DNA of 64,000 nucleotides from CAIQQQ01 sp040399685 (GTDB lineage Bacteria > Pseudomonadota > Alphaproteobacteria > Acetobacterales > Acetobacteraceae). The translations under genes were made by a program, and so were the position numbers. Positions 9,379 through 17,680 of the stretch are shown piece after piece. The number at the start of each line of letters is the position of its first letter. Position 1 is the stretch's first letter. Below the pieces are notes generated by a model that worked only from the letters and a program-made list of their open reading frames with translations, had not been told where the DNA came from and searched no databases. The stretch covers positions 26,727-90,726 of the forward strand of contig JBBART010000020.1 of assembly GCA_040399685.1 (NCBI GenBank). The letters run 5' to 3'.

Positions 9379-10396
9379 TGGCGACCTCCTTTGCCGGACT
9401 TGTGCCGATTTTGCGCATCACCAAAGGCAGCAGGCCTTCGGGACAGGCGAACACGATCACCACCAGCAGCACGCCATAGGCGATCATGCGGATGTCCGGT
9501 GCGATCCGCAGGGCTTCCGACAGGGCCACGAACATGAAGCTGCCGAGGATGACGCCGCCCACGGTGCCCACGCCGCCGCCGAGCACGATCACCAGCAATG
9601 TGTTGGCGTAGAACGGGTCGAACACGGTGGGGGAAATCACGGTGAAGTAATGAACATAGAAGCTGCCGCCGGCGCCGGCGAACACGGCACTGAGGGCGAA
9701 GGCGATCATGCGATAATGCCAGGTGGGCGTGCCCACCGATGCCGCCAGCGTCTCGTCCTCACGGATCGCGATCATGTAGCGCCCGGCGGCGGAGGAGACG
9801 ATGGCGATGAACGCCAGCACCGCCAGGATCGCGAGCATCAGCGCCAGGTAGTAATAGGACTTGATGTCGCTGATCTCGAACCCGCCGTTCCACAGCGCGA
9901 TGCGGGGCCGTGGCACGTTCGACAGGCCGAGATCGCCGCGCGTGACGCTGACCCAGTTCTTGGCGATGGTCTGCGCGATGACCGCGAAACCCAGTGTGCA
10001 CATCACGAAGGAATAGCGACGCAGCCGCAGCGCCGGCACGCCGAGGGGAATGGCCACCAGCCCCGCCACCAAGCCGCCGGCTGCGATGTTCAACCAGAAC
10101 GGCGTGCCGAAGCGCATGGCCAGCAGCGCCGAGGTGTAGGCGCCGATCCCGAAGAACGCCATCTGGGCAAACGACAACATGCCTGCATAGCCATGGATGA
10201 GATTGAGCCCCAGCGCCGGCAGCAGGAAAACCATGGACACGATCAGCGCATGGACCTGGTATTCGCTGGCCACCAGCGGCGCTGCCGCCAATGCTGCCAC
10301 CAGGGCGGCGAACCCCGCGATGCGCAGGCCGTGCTGCCGGTTGGCATAGACATAATTGCCATGGGTGTTGACCCCGTGGCTTGAAACGCTGGCCAT
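9368..10396 (-). CDS. livM: branched-chain amino acid-type ABC transporter permease (LivM family)
   Basis: 342 residues with multiple hydrophobic segments and the LivM-typical LGLNLIHGYAGMLSFAQMAF motif near residue 60 and a loop GTPTWHYRMIAFALSA near residue 230. It is one half of the membrane channel with LivH. The frame continues upstream to 11269, but that part is a shadow of livH; the ATG at 10396 shares one base with the livH stop (TGATG) and starts a normal LivM. The hydrophilic first 25 residues are slightly longer than usual. Confidence 0.9.
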   Translation of the reverse strand: MASVSSHGVNTHGNYVYANRQHGLRIAGFAALVAALAAAPLVASEYQVHALIVSMVFLLPALGLNLIHGYAGMLSFAQMAFFGIGAYTSALLAMRFGTPFWLNIAAGGLVAGLVAIPLGVPALRLRRYSFVMCTLGFAVIAQTIAKNWVSVTRGDLGLSNVPRPRIALWNGGFEISDIKSYYYLALMLAILAVLAFIAIVSSAAGRYMIAIREDETLAASVGTPTWHYRMIAFALSAVFAGAGGSFYVHYFTVISPTVFDPFYANTLLVIVLGGGVGTVGGVILGSFMFVALSEALRIAPDIRMIAYGVLLVVIVFACPEGLLPLVMRKIGTSPAKEVANAT

Positions 10397-11259
10397 CAGA
10401 ACCGCTCCCGCTTGCTGAACAATCCACCGGGCAGGAACGTCAGCACCACAATCAGCGCGGTGAACGCCACGCCGTCGCGGAACTGAAGGCCGAGATAGGT
10501 GGCCACCACACTTTCGGTCAGCGCCAGCAGCCAGGCGGCGAGCAAGGTGCCGCTGACGTTGCCGACGCCGCCGATGACGATGATGGCAAACGTCTTCACC
10601 GTGATGGACGTGCCCATGCCGCCATACAGGCTCACCGTCACCGGCGCTGTCAGCACGCCGGACAGGGCGGCCAGGGTGCAGCCGAGCACGAAGGTGCCGA
10701 CCACAACCCGCGGCACATCCACGCCCACCACGTTGCAGGCCTCGATGTTCTGCGCCACGGCCCGCATCGTCTTGCCGAAGCGCGTCTTGCGGACCACGAG
10801 TTCGAGGGCCGCAAAGATCAGCAGCGACGCCACCACGATCAGGATGCGCTGCTGGGACAGGCTGACGCTGCCGATCTCCACCGGCTCGATCCAGCCGCCG
10901 TCGAACATCTTGTAGGTGCCGCCGAAGATCAGGATGACGGTGTTCTGCAAAATGAGCGAAACACCCAGCGTGGCCACCACGCCGATCTGGAACGGCGCGT
11001 CGATCAACCGCCGCATCACCAGCAATCCGATTGCCAGCGCGATGGCTGCCACCACCGCCAGCGCCAGCGGGATGGAGACGATGTACGGCAGATCGAACGT
11101 CTCGATCCCCCACCATGAGGCGAAGGTGCCCATCATGTAGTATTCGCCATGGGCAAAGTTGATCGCCCGCAGAACGCCGAAGATGATGGTCATGCCGACC
11201 GCCACCAACGCATAGACCGACCCTGCGGTGATCCCGTTGACCAGAACGTCCATCAACAT
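10396..11259 (-). CDS. livH: branched-chain amino acid-type ABC transporter permease (LivH family)
   Basis: 287 residues and largely hydrophobic, with LivH hallmarks NGITAGSVYALVAVGMTIIFG at the N-terminus, INFAHGEYYMMG near residue 38 and the EAA-like region around RAVAQNIEACNVVGVD (near residue 165). It forms the channel with LivM. The ATG at 11259 (or 11253, Met-3) is taken as the start; the longer frame to 11775 overlaps the binding-protein gene in another frame and is a shadow. It lies 34 bases downstream of the binding-protein stop. Confidence 0.9.
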   Translation of the reverse strand: MLMDVLVNGITAGSVYALVAVGMTIIFGVLRAINFAHGEYYMMGTFASWWGIETFDLPYIVSIPLALAVVAAIALAIGLLVMRRLIDAPFQIGVVATLGVSLILQNTVILIFGGTYKMFDGGWIEPVEIGSVSLSQQRILIVVASLLIFAALELVVRKTRFGKTMRAVAQNIEACNVVGVDVPRVVVGTFVLGCTLAALSGVLTAPVTVSLYGGMGTSITVKTFAIIVIGGVGNVSGTLLAAWLLALTESVVATYLGLQFRDGVAFTALIVVLTFLPGGLFSKRERF

Positions 11260-11293
11260 GGCGCGACACCCGTTGTTATGGTGGGGGAGTGCC

Positions 11294-12484
11294 TCATGCC
11301 GGGTATTCGACTTTGGCGGTGAAGGCGCCTTTTTCGATGGCTTTGCCGCCCTCGACCTCATAGATGAACATCGGCAGTTCGGCCTGGTGATGGTCATCAA
11401 AGCGTACGCGGCCGGTGGCGCCGTCGTAGTCGATCTTCTCAAGCGCGGCGCGCAGGGCTTCCGTCTCGGTGGAACCGGCGGCCTTGGCGGCGGCGGCCAG
11501 CAAATACACAGCTTCCCAATGCGTGTAGGCGTGCACGTTCGGCACTTCCTTGGCGCCATAGGCGGCGGCGTAGTCGGCGACGAATTTCTGGCTGCGCGGG
11601 CTTGCCAGATCCGGCGACCATGCGGCCGCCTCAACCGCCCCGTTGAGCACGGACGGCGCCACCTTGATGGTGTCGGGGTAGGTGAACTCGCCATTGCCCA
11701 GAAGCGTGACCTTGCCGGCCATGCCGACTTCGAGCATCTGGCGCACGATGAGGCGGGTGGAGTCCGGCAGGCCATACATCAGGATGCCCTGCACGTTGCG
11801 CGACTTGATGCGCGACAGAACCGGACGGAAATCGGTCTCGTCGTCCTTGTAATAATCCTCGCTCAGGATCTCGCCCTTGTAGGTCGGCAGGTATTTCTTG
11901 GAGAATGCGATGGCGCCGCGGCCATAGTCGTTGTCCACCGACAGCACGGCGTAGCGGGTGATGTTCTTCTTCTCGGCGCCGTATTGCAGAATGACCTTGG
12001 CGCGCAATTCATCGGTCGGATACGAGCGGAACGACCATTTATAGCCGCCGACACCGGCCTTGTAGGTGATGTCCGGGTTGGACGAGGCGCCGTTGAGCAG
12101 GATGACCTTCGCGGCTTCAACCACGGGCTGCAGGGCGATGGTGGCCGAGCTTGCGATATCGCCCAGGATCACCTTCACGCCGTCTCGCGAGATCAGCTTG
12201 CGGGCGGCCGAGACGGCTTCCACCGGGGTGCCCTGGCTGTCGCCGCGCAGCAACTCGATCGGTGCGCCGTTGACGCCGCCGGCCGCGTTGATTTGCTTGA
12301 TGGCCAGTTCGGCGCCGTGCGAGGCAAACCCGCCCCAGCGGGCCGACGGTCCGCTCAACGGCACAACCAAACCGATGCGCAACGGCCCGCCGGTGGTTTG
12401 CGCCAGGGCGGGGGAAATGCGACTTGCAAGGGGGACAATTGTTGCCGCGAGGGCAACAAGCTGGCGGCGGGTCATCGTCGGCAT
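11294..12484 (-). CDS. periplasmic substrate-binding protein of Liv-type ABC transporter
   Basis: 396 residues. The N-terminus MPTMTRRQLVALAATIVPLA ends in ALAQ, giving a signal peptide with an RR pair (Sec or Tat cannot be separated). The mature part, starting around PLRIGLVVPLSGPSA, is a type I periplasmic-binding-protein fold of the LivK/AmiC class. It is the first gene of the minus-strand operon, divergent from a LysR regulator gene across 151 bases. The class binds amino acids, amides, urea or aromatic acids; the downstream hydantoinase and aminotransferase genes suggest an amino-acid-derived cyclic amide, which is inference. Confidence 0.88.
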   Translation of the reverse strand: MPTMTRRQLVALAATIVPLASRISPALAQTTGGPLRIGLVVPLSGPSARWGGFASHGAELAIKQINAAGGVNGAPIELLRGDSQGTPVEAVSAARKLISRDGVKVILGDIASSATIALQPVVEAAKVILLNGASSNPDITYKAGVGGYKWSFRSYPTDELRAKVILQYGAEKKNITRYAVLSVDNDYGRGAIAFSKKYLPTYKGEILSEDYYKDDETDFRPVLSRIKSRNVQGILMYGLPDSTRLIVRQMLEVGMAGKVTLLGNGEFTYPDTIKVAPSVLNGAVEAAAWSPDLASPRSQKFVADYAAAYGAKEVPNVHAYTHWEAVYLLAAAAKAAGSTETEALRAALEKIDYDGATGRVRFDDHHQAELPMFIYEVEGGKAIEKGAFTAKVEYPA

Positions 12485-12605
12485 GTTCTATGCTCCTTCG
12501 CGGACTGCCGCCTTTAGCCATGTGGCCATCGCGGGTCAGTCCCGTGTATCGCGAGACGCTAGAAGTTGGTTTTCTCTACCGCAAAGACGGATATGATCTG
12601 CGGCT

Positions 12606-12620
12606 ATAGAAAGCTTCTAT
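12606..12620. promoter_or_regulatory. perfect dyad ATAGAA-N3-TTCTAT, candidate LysR operator
   Basis: ATAGAA-AGC-TTCTAT is a perfect inverted repeat and contains a T-N11-A core (T at 12607, A at 12619), the classic LysR-box layout. It sits 15 bases upstream of the LysR gene start at 12636 and in the promoter region of the divergent transporter/hydantoinase operon. This placement suggests autoregulation and control of the operon. The function is inferred from symmetry and position only. Confidence 0.6.
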
Positions 12621-12635
12621 GGGTTGGGAGGCCGC

Positions 12636-13604
12636 ATGGATCTGCGCAGGCTGGTGTTTTTGATGCGTGTGATCGATTCCGGCAGCATCACGCGCGCGGC
12701 GGAGTCATTGCGAATTGCGCAACCCGCCCTCAGCCAGCATTTGCTGGTGCTGGAGCGGCAATTCGGCACGCCCCTGCTGTTGCGCGGAAAATACGGCGTT
12801 GTCGCCACGCCCGCCGGGAAGGTTGTCTATCGCCATGCGCGCATTCTGGAGCGGCAGATGGCCCAGGCGGTGGCGGAGGTTCGGGTTCTGTCGGGTGAAC
12901 CGGCCGGCCGGGTGACGATCGGCATTGCCCCGCACAGTCCGGCCCGGCTGTTGATTCTGCCGCTGCTCGCCCAGGTTCGGCAACAATTTCCCGACATCCT
13001 GCTGCATGTGAACGAAAACTTCGAAGGCATTCTGGCCAACGACCTGCTGTTGGAACGGATGGACATGGCTTTCACCTACGAGATCGTCCCGCGGCCGGGG
13101 TTGCGCTACGAAAAGCTGTTTTCCGAGCCGCTCTGCCTGGTCGGGCAGGCGCATGTGCTGGGGGAGCATGACACCTGGGACAGTGTTCCCCTCCTGCTGC
13201 CGGGCGCCACGCACGCCGTTCGCCAACTGGCCGAGGCGATCTTCGCGGCGGCGCAGCTTCGCCCGCGTCTGGTGGCCGAGATTGAATCGTTCGAAACACT
13301 GGCGAACGCGGCGCGCATGGGGGTGGGCGCCATCGTGCTGCCGCGCTCGGTGGCATTGTCGTTGGCGGAGCGGGACGGCTTGCGCGTGCGCGAATTTGGC
13401 GGACCGGACGCCCGCATCACGCTGTCCCTCTGCATGGCGGGGCAGGATGAGCCCTCCGCCGCCATTCGCGCGGTGCATGGCATGGCCCGGGAACTGGGGC
13501 AGAACATTCCCGGTGGGCTTATGTCCGTATCGTCCGGGCCGGCACCGGCCGCACCCCGTTCCAGCTCTCGCGCGCCAGCCGTTCGCGCACCAGATCGCGG
13601 ATGA
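12636..13604 (+). CDS. LysR-family transcriptional regulator, divergent from the Liv/hydantoinase operon
   Basis: 322 residues. The N-terminal winged helix-turn-helix (SGSITRAAESLRIAQPALSQ, residues 15-34) and a LysR co-inducer-binding domain are clear; the domain resembles NAC/Cbl-like or GltC-like members by its GRVTIGIAPHS start. The ATG at 12636 follows GGGAGG, so the TTG-started longer frame is not used. Divergent placement next to the importer operon and the dyad at 12606-12620 make it the likely regulator of that operon. Its last 28 codons overlap the convergent next LysR gene by 86 bases. Confidence 0.9.
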   Translation: MDLRRLVFLMRVIDSGSITRAAESLRIAQPALSQHLLVLERQFGTPLLLRGKYGVVATPAGKVVYRHARILERQMAQAVAEVRVLSGEPAGRVTIGIAPHSPARLLILPLLAQVRQQFPDILLHVNENFEGILANDLLLERMDMAFTYEIVPRPGLRYEKLFSEPLCLVGQAHVLGEHDTWDSVPLLLPGATHAVRQLAEAIFAAAQLRPRLVAEIESFETLANAARMGVGAIVLPRSVALSLAERDGLRVREFGGPDARITLSLCMAGQDEPSAAIRAVHGMARELGQNIPGGLMSVSSGPAPAAPRSSSRAPAVRAPDRG

Positions 13605-14475
13605 CATGCCCCAGGCTTTCGATCGCGGGGGTGATCGGGAGGTGGTCCGACACGCACAGTGACACGGTCGCCTCGATGCTGCCGGAGCCAATGGGAAACG
13701 CGTTCAACGTGCCTGCCGCCATTTCTGCCTCCAGCGCCGAGCGTGGCAGGATCGCGATGCCGAGGCCCTGATGCAGCGCATCGGCCAGGCCGGCCAGCGA
13801 GTCGATCTCGGCGACGACATGGGGGGCGAAGCCTTGCCCCGCGCACGCCTGCTCAATGATCGGGCGCAGGAAATGCACCGCGCTGGGCAGGATGAAATTC
13901 TCGTCCTGCAGGCTGGCGATGGGCACCCGGCCGTCTAGCTGGCTGGGTTGGAAGTCCGTCGGTGCGATCAGGAAGAGTTCTTCGTGGAACAAGGGCTCGA
14001 AGTGCACGCCATGCACCGGGCCGGCGCCGTAGATCAGGGCCAGGTCGATGCGTCCGCTCATGATCGCCTCGCTCAGGATTCCGGCGAAATTGTCGTTCAG
14101 CCGCAGCTGAAGTTCTGGATGGCGTTCCAGCATCCTTTGCAGCACCGGCAGCGCCAATGTGGCTGCGGCGCCGCAGGTGGCGAGGCCGAGCGACACATGC
14201 CCGATGCCCATCACGTCGGCATTTCGCACGTCCTGTTCCGCCTGGTGCAGTTGTCGGCCCAGCAGTTGCGCATGCCGATAGAGCACGCGGCCGGCTTCCG
14301 TCACCATCACGCTGCGTCCGCCGCGCACCAGCAACGACCGGCCCAGATGTGTCTCGAGCGAGGTGATCTGCTGGCTGAGCGTTGGCTGCGTGATGCCGAG
14401 GTCGACGGCGGCCTTTGAAAACGAGCCGCAGTCAGCAACGGCGATGAAATACGCCAGCTTTCTGGGATTCAACAT
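13519..14475 (-). CDS. LysR-family transcriptional regulator
   Basis: 318 residues from MLNPRKLAYFIAVADCGSFS; the helix-turn-helix covers SFSKAAVDLGITQPTLSQQ. The co-inducer domain starts near GHVSLGLATCGAA. An ATG seven codons further upstream (14496) is an alternative; neither has a clear ribosome binding site. The 3' end overlaps that of the preceding LysR gene, tail to tail. The two proteins share the LysR layout and several phrases (for example NDNFAGIL/NENFEGIL), so they may be paralogues. The target is unknown. Confidence 0.85.
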   Translation of the reverse strand: MLNPRKLAYFIAVADCGSFSKAAVDLGITQPTLSQQITSLETHLGRSLLVRGGRSVMVTEAGRVLYRHAQLLGRQLHQAEQDVRNADVMGIGHVSLGLATCGAAATLALPVLQRMLERHPELQLRLNDNFAGILSEAIMSGRIDLALIYGAGPVHGVHFEPLFHEELFLIAPTDFQPSQLDGRVPIASLQDENFILPSAVHFLRPIIEQACAGQGFAPHVVAEIDSLAGLADALHQGLGIAILPRSALEAEMAAGTLNAFPIGSGSIEATVSLCVSDHLPITPAIESLGHVIRDLVRERLARESWNGVRPVPARTIRT

Positions 14476-14573
14476 CGGTTGATATTTTCGATACATGGGG
14501 GCGTGCGGGTTTGCTGCGTCATGGCGTTACCGGACCTCATTCATGCAAGGTTGCGCCATTCGCACAGCGCCGA

Positions 14574-15476
14574 TCAGGCCGCATTTTCCAGCCCGGCGGC
14601 CTGTTCAAGGATCCATGGTTCGAACAGCCGAACCAGCGGCATCAGCCGCTTTGACGGCCGATACGCCAGATAGTAGGCCCCGGCGGTTGCGGCGCGGAAG
14701 GCAAGCGGGGCGATCAGGCGGCCAGACCGCAATTCGTCCTCCACGAACGCATGCTGTGCCATCACGATGCCAAGCTGGTCGACCGCCGCCTGATAGGCCA
14801 GGGCCGAATTCTCGAATTTCAGGCCGCTGTTGCCGTCAACATTCTGGGCCCCCGCCGCGCGCGCCCAGATGGGCCAGTCGTCCGGGCGGTGCAGTGAGCA
14901 CAGCAGCACATGCTGGCTGAGATCGTCCGGCGTGCGCGGTGCGGCGTGTGTGCGGAACAGGCCGGGGCTGCACACCGGCAACAGAACCTCGCCGAACAGC
15001 CGCCGGCATGTGCAGCCGGGCAGGGGGGCTGTTCCCCAGTGAATTGCGACATCGATGTCTTCCCGGTCGAAATCGACGGTGTTGTGCGATGTCGTGATCT
15101 GCACGTCGATCTGCCGGTTGCGGGCGTGGAAATGCGCCAGCCGTGGGACCAGCCACCGGATGGCGAAGGTCGGGGGCAGCTTGAGCCGCAGGATGTTCGC
15201 GGCCGGACGGTCGCGCAGCCGCCTGGTCTGCGCCTCAACCTGATCCAGCGCGGTCGCCAGAACGGCGGCGTAGGCGGCCCCCTCTGGTGTCAGTTCTATG
15301 CCACGGCGAAGGCGGTGGCACAGTTCCATGCCCATCCAGTCTTCCAGCAACTGCACGTGCCGGCTGACAGCCCCTTGGGTGACCGACAATTCAAGGGCTG
15401 CGCGGGTCAGGCTGCCATGGCGGGCAGCAGCCTCGAAGGCGCGCAGCGAATTCAGTGGCGGCAGAACACGACCCAT
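14574..15476 (-). CDS. LysR-family regulator (GcvA-like), divergent from the LeuCD-like operon
   Basis: 300 residues. It starts PPLNSLRAFEAAARHGSLTRAA, the N-terminus typical of the GcvA/AmpR branch of LysR regulators, with helix-turn-helix SLTRAALELSVTQGAVSRHV and the effector domain after residue 90. It is divergent from the LeuC-like gene at 15624 with 147 bases between, so it is the most likely regulator of that catabolic/transport operon. The effector is presumably a pathway acid, which is inference. Confidence 0.88.
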   Translation of the reverse strand: MGRVLPPLNSLRAFEAAARHGSLTRAALELSVTQGAVSRHVQLLEDWMGMELCHRLRRGIELTPEGAAYAAVLATALDQVEAQTRRLRDRPAANILRLKLPPTFAIRWLVPRLAHFHARNRQIDVQITTSHNTVDFDREDIDVAIHWGTAPLPGCTCRRLFGEVLLPVCSPGLFRTHAAPRTPDDLSQHVLLCSLHRPDDWPIWARAAGAQNVDGNSGLKFENSALAYQAAVDQLGIVMAQHAFVEDELRSGRLIAPLAFRAATAGAYYLAYRPSKRLMPLVRLFEPWILEQAAGLENAA

Positions 15477-15623
15477 CAGACCTCAGCTTTCCTCAGAACA
15501 GATCAGCTATTTATCCTGTAATCTTCTGGACGCCTCGCCTAGCCTTGCTCTCAAGAAATCGGAGATACGGGTGAACGGCGTTGCCGTCGCCCTGACACCA
15601 ACCGATCACCGAGAGGAAAACGC

Positions 15624-17054
15624 ATGCAAGGGGCTTTGGGCGCAGCACCGCCATTGTCGGTCTTCGAGAAAATCTGGAACGCCCATCTGGTGACCCAGAT
15701 GGATGATGGGCGCGACCTGATCTTTGTGGACCGCCATGTGCTGCAGGAAACCACCTCCGCACAGGCCTTTGACGGGCTGAGCCGCGCCGGTCGCACGGTG
15801 CGCCATCCTGAACTGACGGTGGCCACCCAGGACCACATCGTCTCCACGGCGCCGGGGCGTGACGAAGATACCAATCCGGGTGGGCTGGAGTTGCTGCGCT
15901 TGATGCGCGCCAACGCCTTTGCCCATCGCATTCGGCATTTCGGCGTCGATGATATCCGCCAAGGCATCGTCCACGTGATCGGGCCGGAACTGGGGCTGGC
16001 GTTGCCGGGCTGTATCCTGGCGTGCGGTGACAGCCACACGTCAACGGTCGGCGGCCTCGGCGCGCTGGGCATCGGGATCGGCACCAGCGAGGTGGAACAC
16101 GTGCTGGCCACCCAAACCCTCGCGCTGGCGCGGCCCCGCACGATGCGCATTCGCTATGACGGCGTACTGGGGAAGGGCGTGACGGCGAAGGATGTTATTC
16201 TCTATACGGCCGGACAGTTCGGCATCGCCATCGGGCAGGGCTTTGCGATTGAATATGCCGGCTCTGCCATCCGCGCGCTGCCGATCGAGGCGCGGTTGAC
16301 CTTGTGCAACATGTCGATCGAGATCGGCGCCCGGTTGGGTCTGGTGGCCCCCGACGATGCCGCCACGGACTATGTGCGCGGACGGGCGTTCAGCCCTGCC
16401 GGTGACGCGTTGGCTCTTGCCGCGGCCCGGTGGAAGAGGCTGCGCAGCGACGGCGATGCCGTGTTCGAACGGGATCTTTCGGTGGACTGCAACCGCATCG
16501 TACCGCAGGTCACCTGGGGCACCAGCCCGCAGGACGTCATCGGCGTGGATGAGTACGTGCCGGACCCCGGCAGCTTCGCCGATGCCAGGCGGCGAGATCT
16601 GGCGGCGGCGGCGGTGCGCTACATGGGACTCGTGCCCGGCAGCACGCTGGCAGGCCTTCCGATCGACATCGCATTCATCGGGTCGTGCACGAATGGCCGC
16701 CTGTCCGATCTGCTGGAGGCTGCGGCGGTGGTGCGCGGCCAACAGGTGGCGCCAGGCGTGCGGGCCATGGTTGTGCCGGGTTCCACCGGGGTGCGTCTGG
16801 CCGCCGAGGCGCTTGGGTTGCACGAGGTGTTCCGCGCCGCCGGGTTTGAATGGCGCGATGCGGGCTGTTCGCTCTGCGTCAGCATCAACGAGGACATCGT
16901 GCCGCCGGGTGCGCGCTGCATCGCCACCAGCAACCGCAATTTCGAAAACCGGCAGGGGCCGCAAAGCCGGACGCATCTGGCAAGCCCCGCCACGGTGGCG
17001 GCCTCGGCCTTGGCCGGCCGGATCGCCGATCCACGCCGGGGGCACGTCGCATGA
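15624..17054 (+). CDS. aconitase-family hydro-lyase large subunit (LeuC-like)
   Basis: 476 residues of the LeuC/aconitase fold. Cluster ligands are visible in GSCTNGRLSDLLEAA (near residue 353) and GCSLC (near residue 414), and the substrate-site SNRNFENRQGP follows. LeuC adds and removes water to isomerise isopropylmalate with a [4Fe-4S] cluster. This copy is not beside leuA or leuB but before a LeuD-like subunit, an isocitrate-lyase-family enzyme and an ABC importer. That context better fits a catabolic hydro-lyase such as 2,3-dimethylmalate or (methyl)malate dehydratase (DmdA type). The ATG at 15624 follows GAGAGG. Confidence 0.85.
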   Translation: MQGALGAAPPLSVFEKIWNAHLVTQMDDGRDLIFVDRHVLQETTSAQAFDGLSRAGRTVRHPELTVATQDHIVSTAPGRDEDTNPGGLELLRLMRANAFAHRIRHFGVDDIRQGIVHVIGPELGLALPGCILACGDSHTSTVGGLGALGIGIGTSEVEHVLATQTLALARPRTMRIRYDGVLGKGVTAKDVILYTAGQFGIAIGQGFAIEYAGSAIRALPIEARLTLCNMSIEIGARLGLVAPDDAATDYVRGRAFSPAGDALALAAARWKRLRSDGDAVFERDLSVDCNRIVPQVTWGTSPQDVIGVDEYVPDPGSFADARRRDLAAAAVRYMGLVPGSTLAGLPIDIAFIGSCTNGRLSDLLEAAAVVRGQQVAPGVRAMVVPGSTGVRLAAEALGLHEVFRAAGFEWRDAGCSLCVSINEDIVPPGARCIATSNRNFENRQGPQSRTHLASPATVAASALAGRIADPRRGHVA

Positions 17055-17680
17055 GGGACAAATTCATCACGTTGGAGGGCGCCATGGCGCCCATGCCGCT
17101 CACCAACGTCAACACCGACGCGATCATCCCGTCGCCGTGGCTGCGGTTCGCCAACGTGGATCTGGGCCGTGGCCTGTTCGGGGCGCAGCGATATGATGCC
17201 GCCGGACAGGAACAGCCGGATTTCGTGCTGAACCGCCCGCCGTTCCGCAGCGCCCGCATTCTGCTGGCCGACGAGAATTTCGGCTGCGGCAGTTCCCGCG
17301 AAGCGGCGGTGTGGGCGCTGTCGCAATTCGGCATACGCTGCGTTCTGGCGCCGGCCTTCGCGGACATCTTCTACGAGAACGCGTTTCGCAACGGCGTGCT
17401 CGCCGGCCTGATCACCCCGGCAACGCTGGCGGCCCTGCTCGACACGATTGGGCGCTACCCGGACAATCCGGTCTTTCAGGTGGACCTGCCGTCGTGCAGC
17501 GTGACCGGGCCGTACGGGGTGCGCCACGGCTTCACCGTGCCGGCGTCACGGGCTGCGGCCCTGATGCGGGGCGACGACGAAATTGAAACCACCCTGCGTC
17601 ACACCGACGCCATCACCGCCTTTCACGCCCGCGCACAGGCTGAGCAAGGCTGGCTTTACCCACAAGGCACCGCATGTTGA
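17051..17680 (+). CDS. aconitase-family hydro-lyase small subunit (LeuD-like)
   Basis: 209 residues with the swivelling-domain motifs NVNTDAIIPSPWLR (residue 18) and NFGCGSSREAAVWAL (near residue 77), both LeuD hallmarks. It completes the LeuCD-like heterodimer. The ATG at 17051 overlaps the large-subunit stop (ATGA); the longer frame back to 16850 is a shadow of that gene. The C-terminus overlaps the start of the lyase gene by 7 bases. As with the large subunit, context argues for a catabolic rather than a leucine-biosynthetic role. Confidence 0.87.
   Translation: MRDKFITLEGAMAPMPLTNVNTDAIIPSPWLRFANVDLGRGLFGAQRYDAAGQEQPDFVLNRPPFRSARILLADENFGCGSSREAAVWALSQFGIRCVLAPAFADIFYENAFRNGVLAGLITPATLAALLDTIGRYPDNPVFQVDLPSCSVTGPYGVRHGFTVPASRAAALMRGDDEIETTLRHTDAITAFHARAQAEQGWLYPQGTAC

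Noticed and set aside
9368..11269. One 633-codon permease fusion (LivH-LivM)
   Set aside because: The first 291 codons are livH read in a wrong frame; livH and livM are separate genes sharing one base at 10396.
15624..17680. Leucine biosynthesis leuCD
   Set aside because: No leuA/leuB alongside, and the overlap with a lyase gene and an importer operon argues for catabolism; kept as LeuCD-like without gene symbols.
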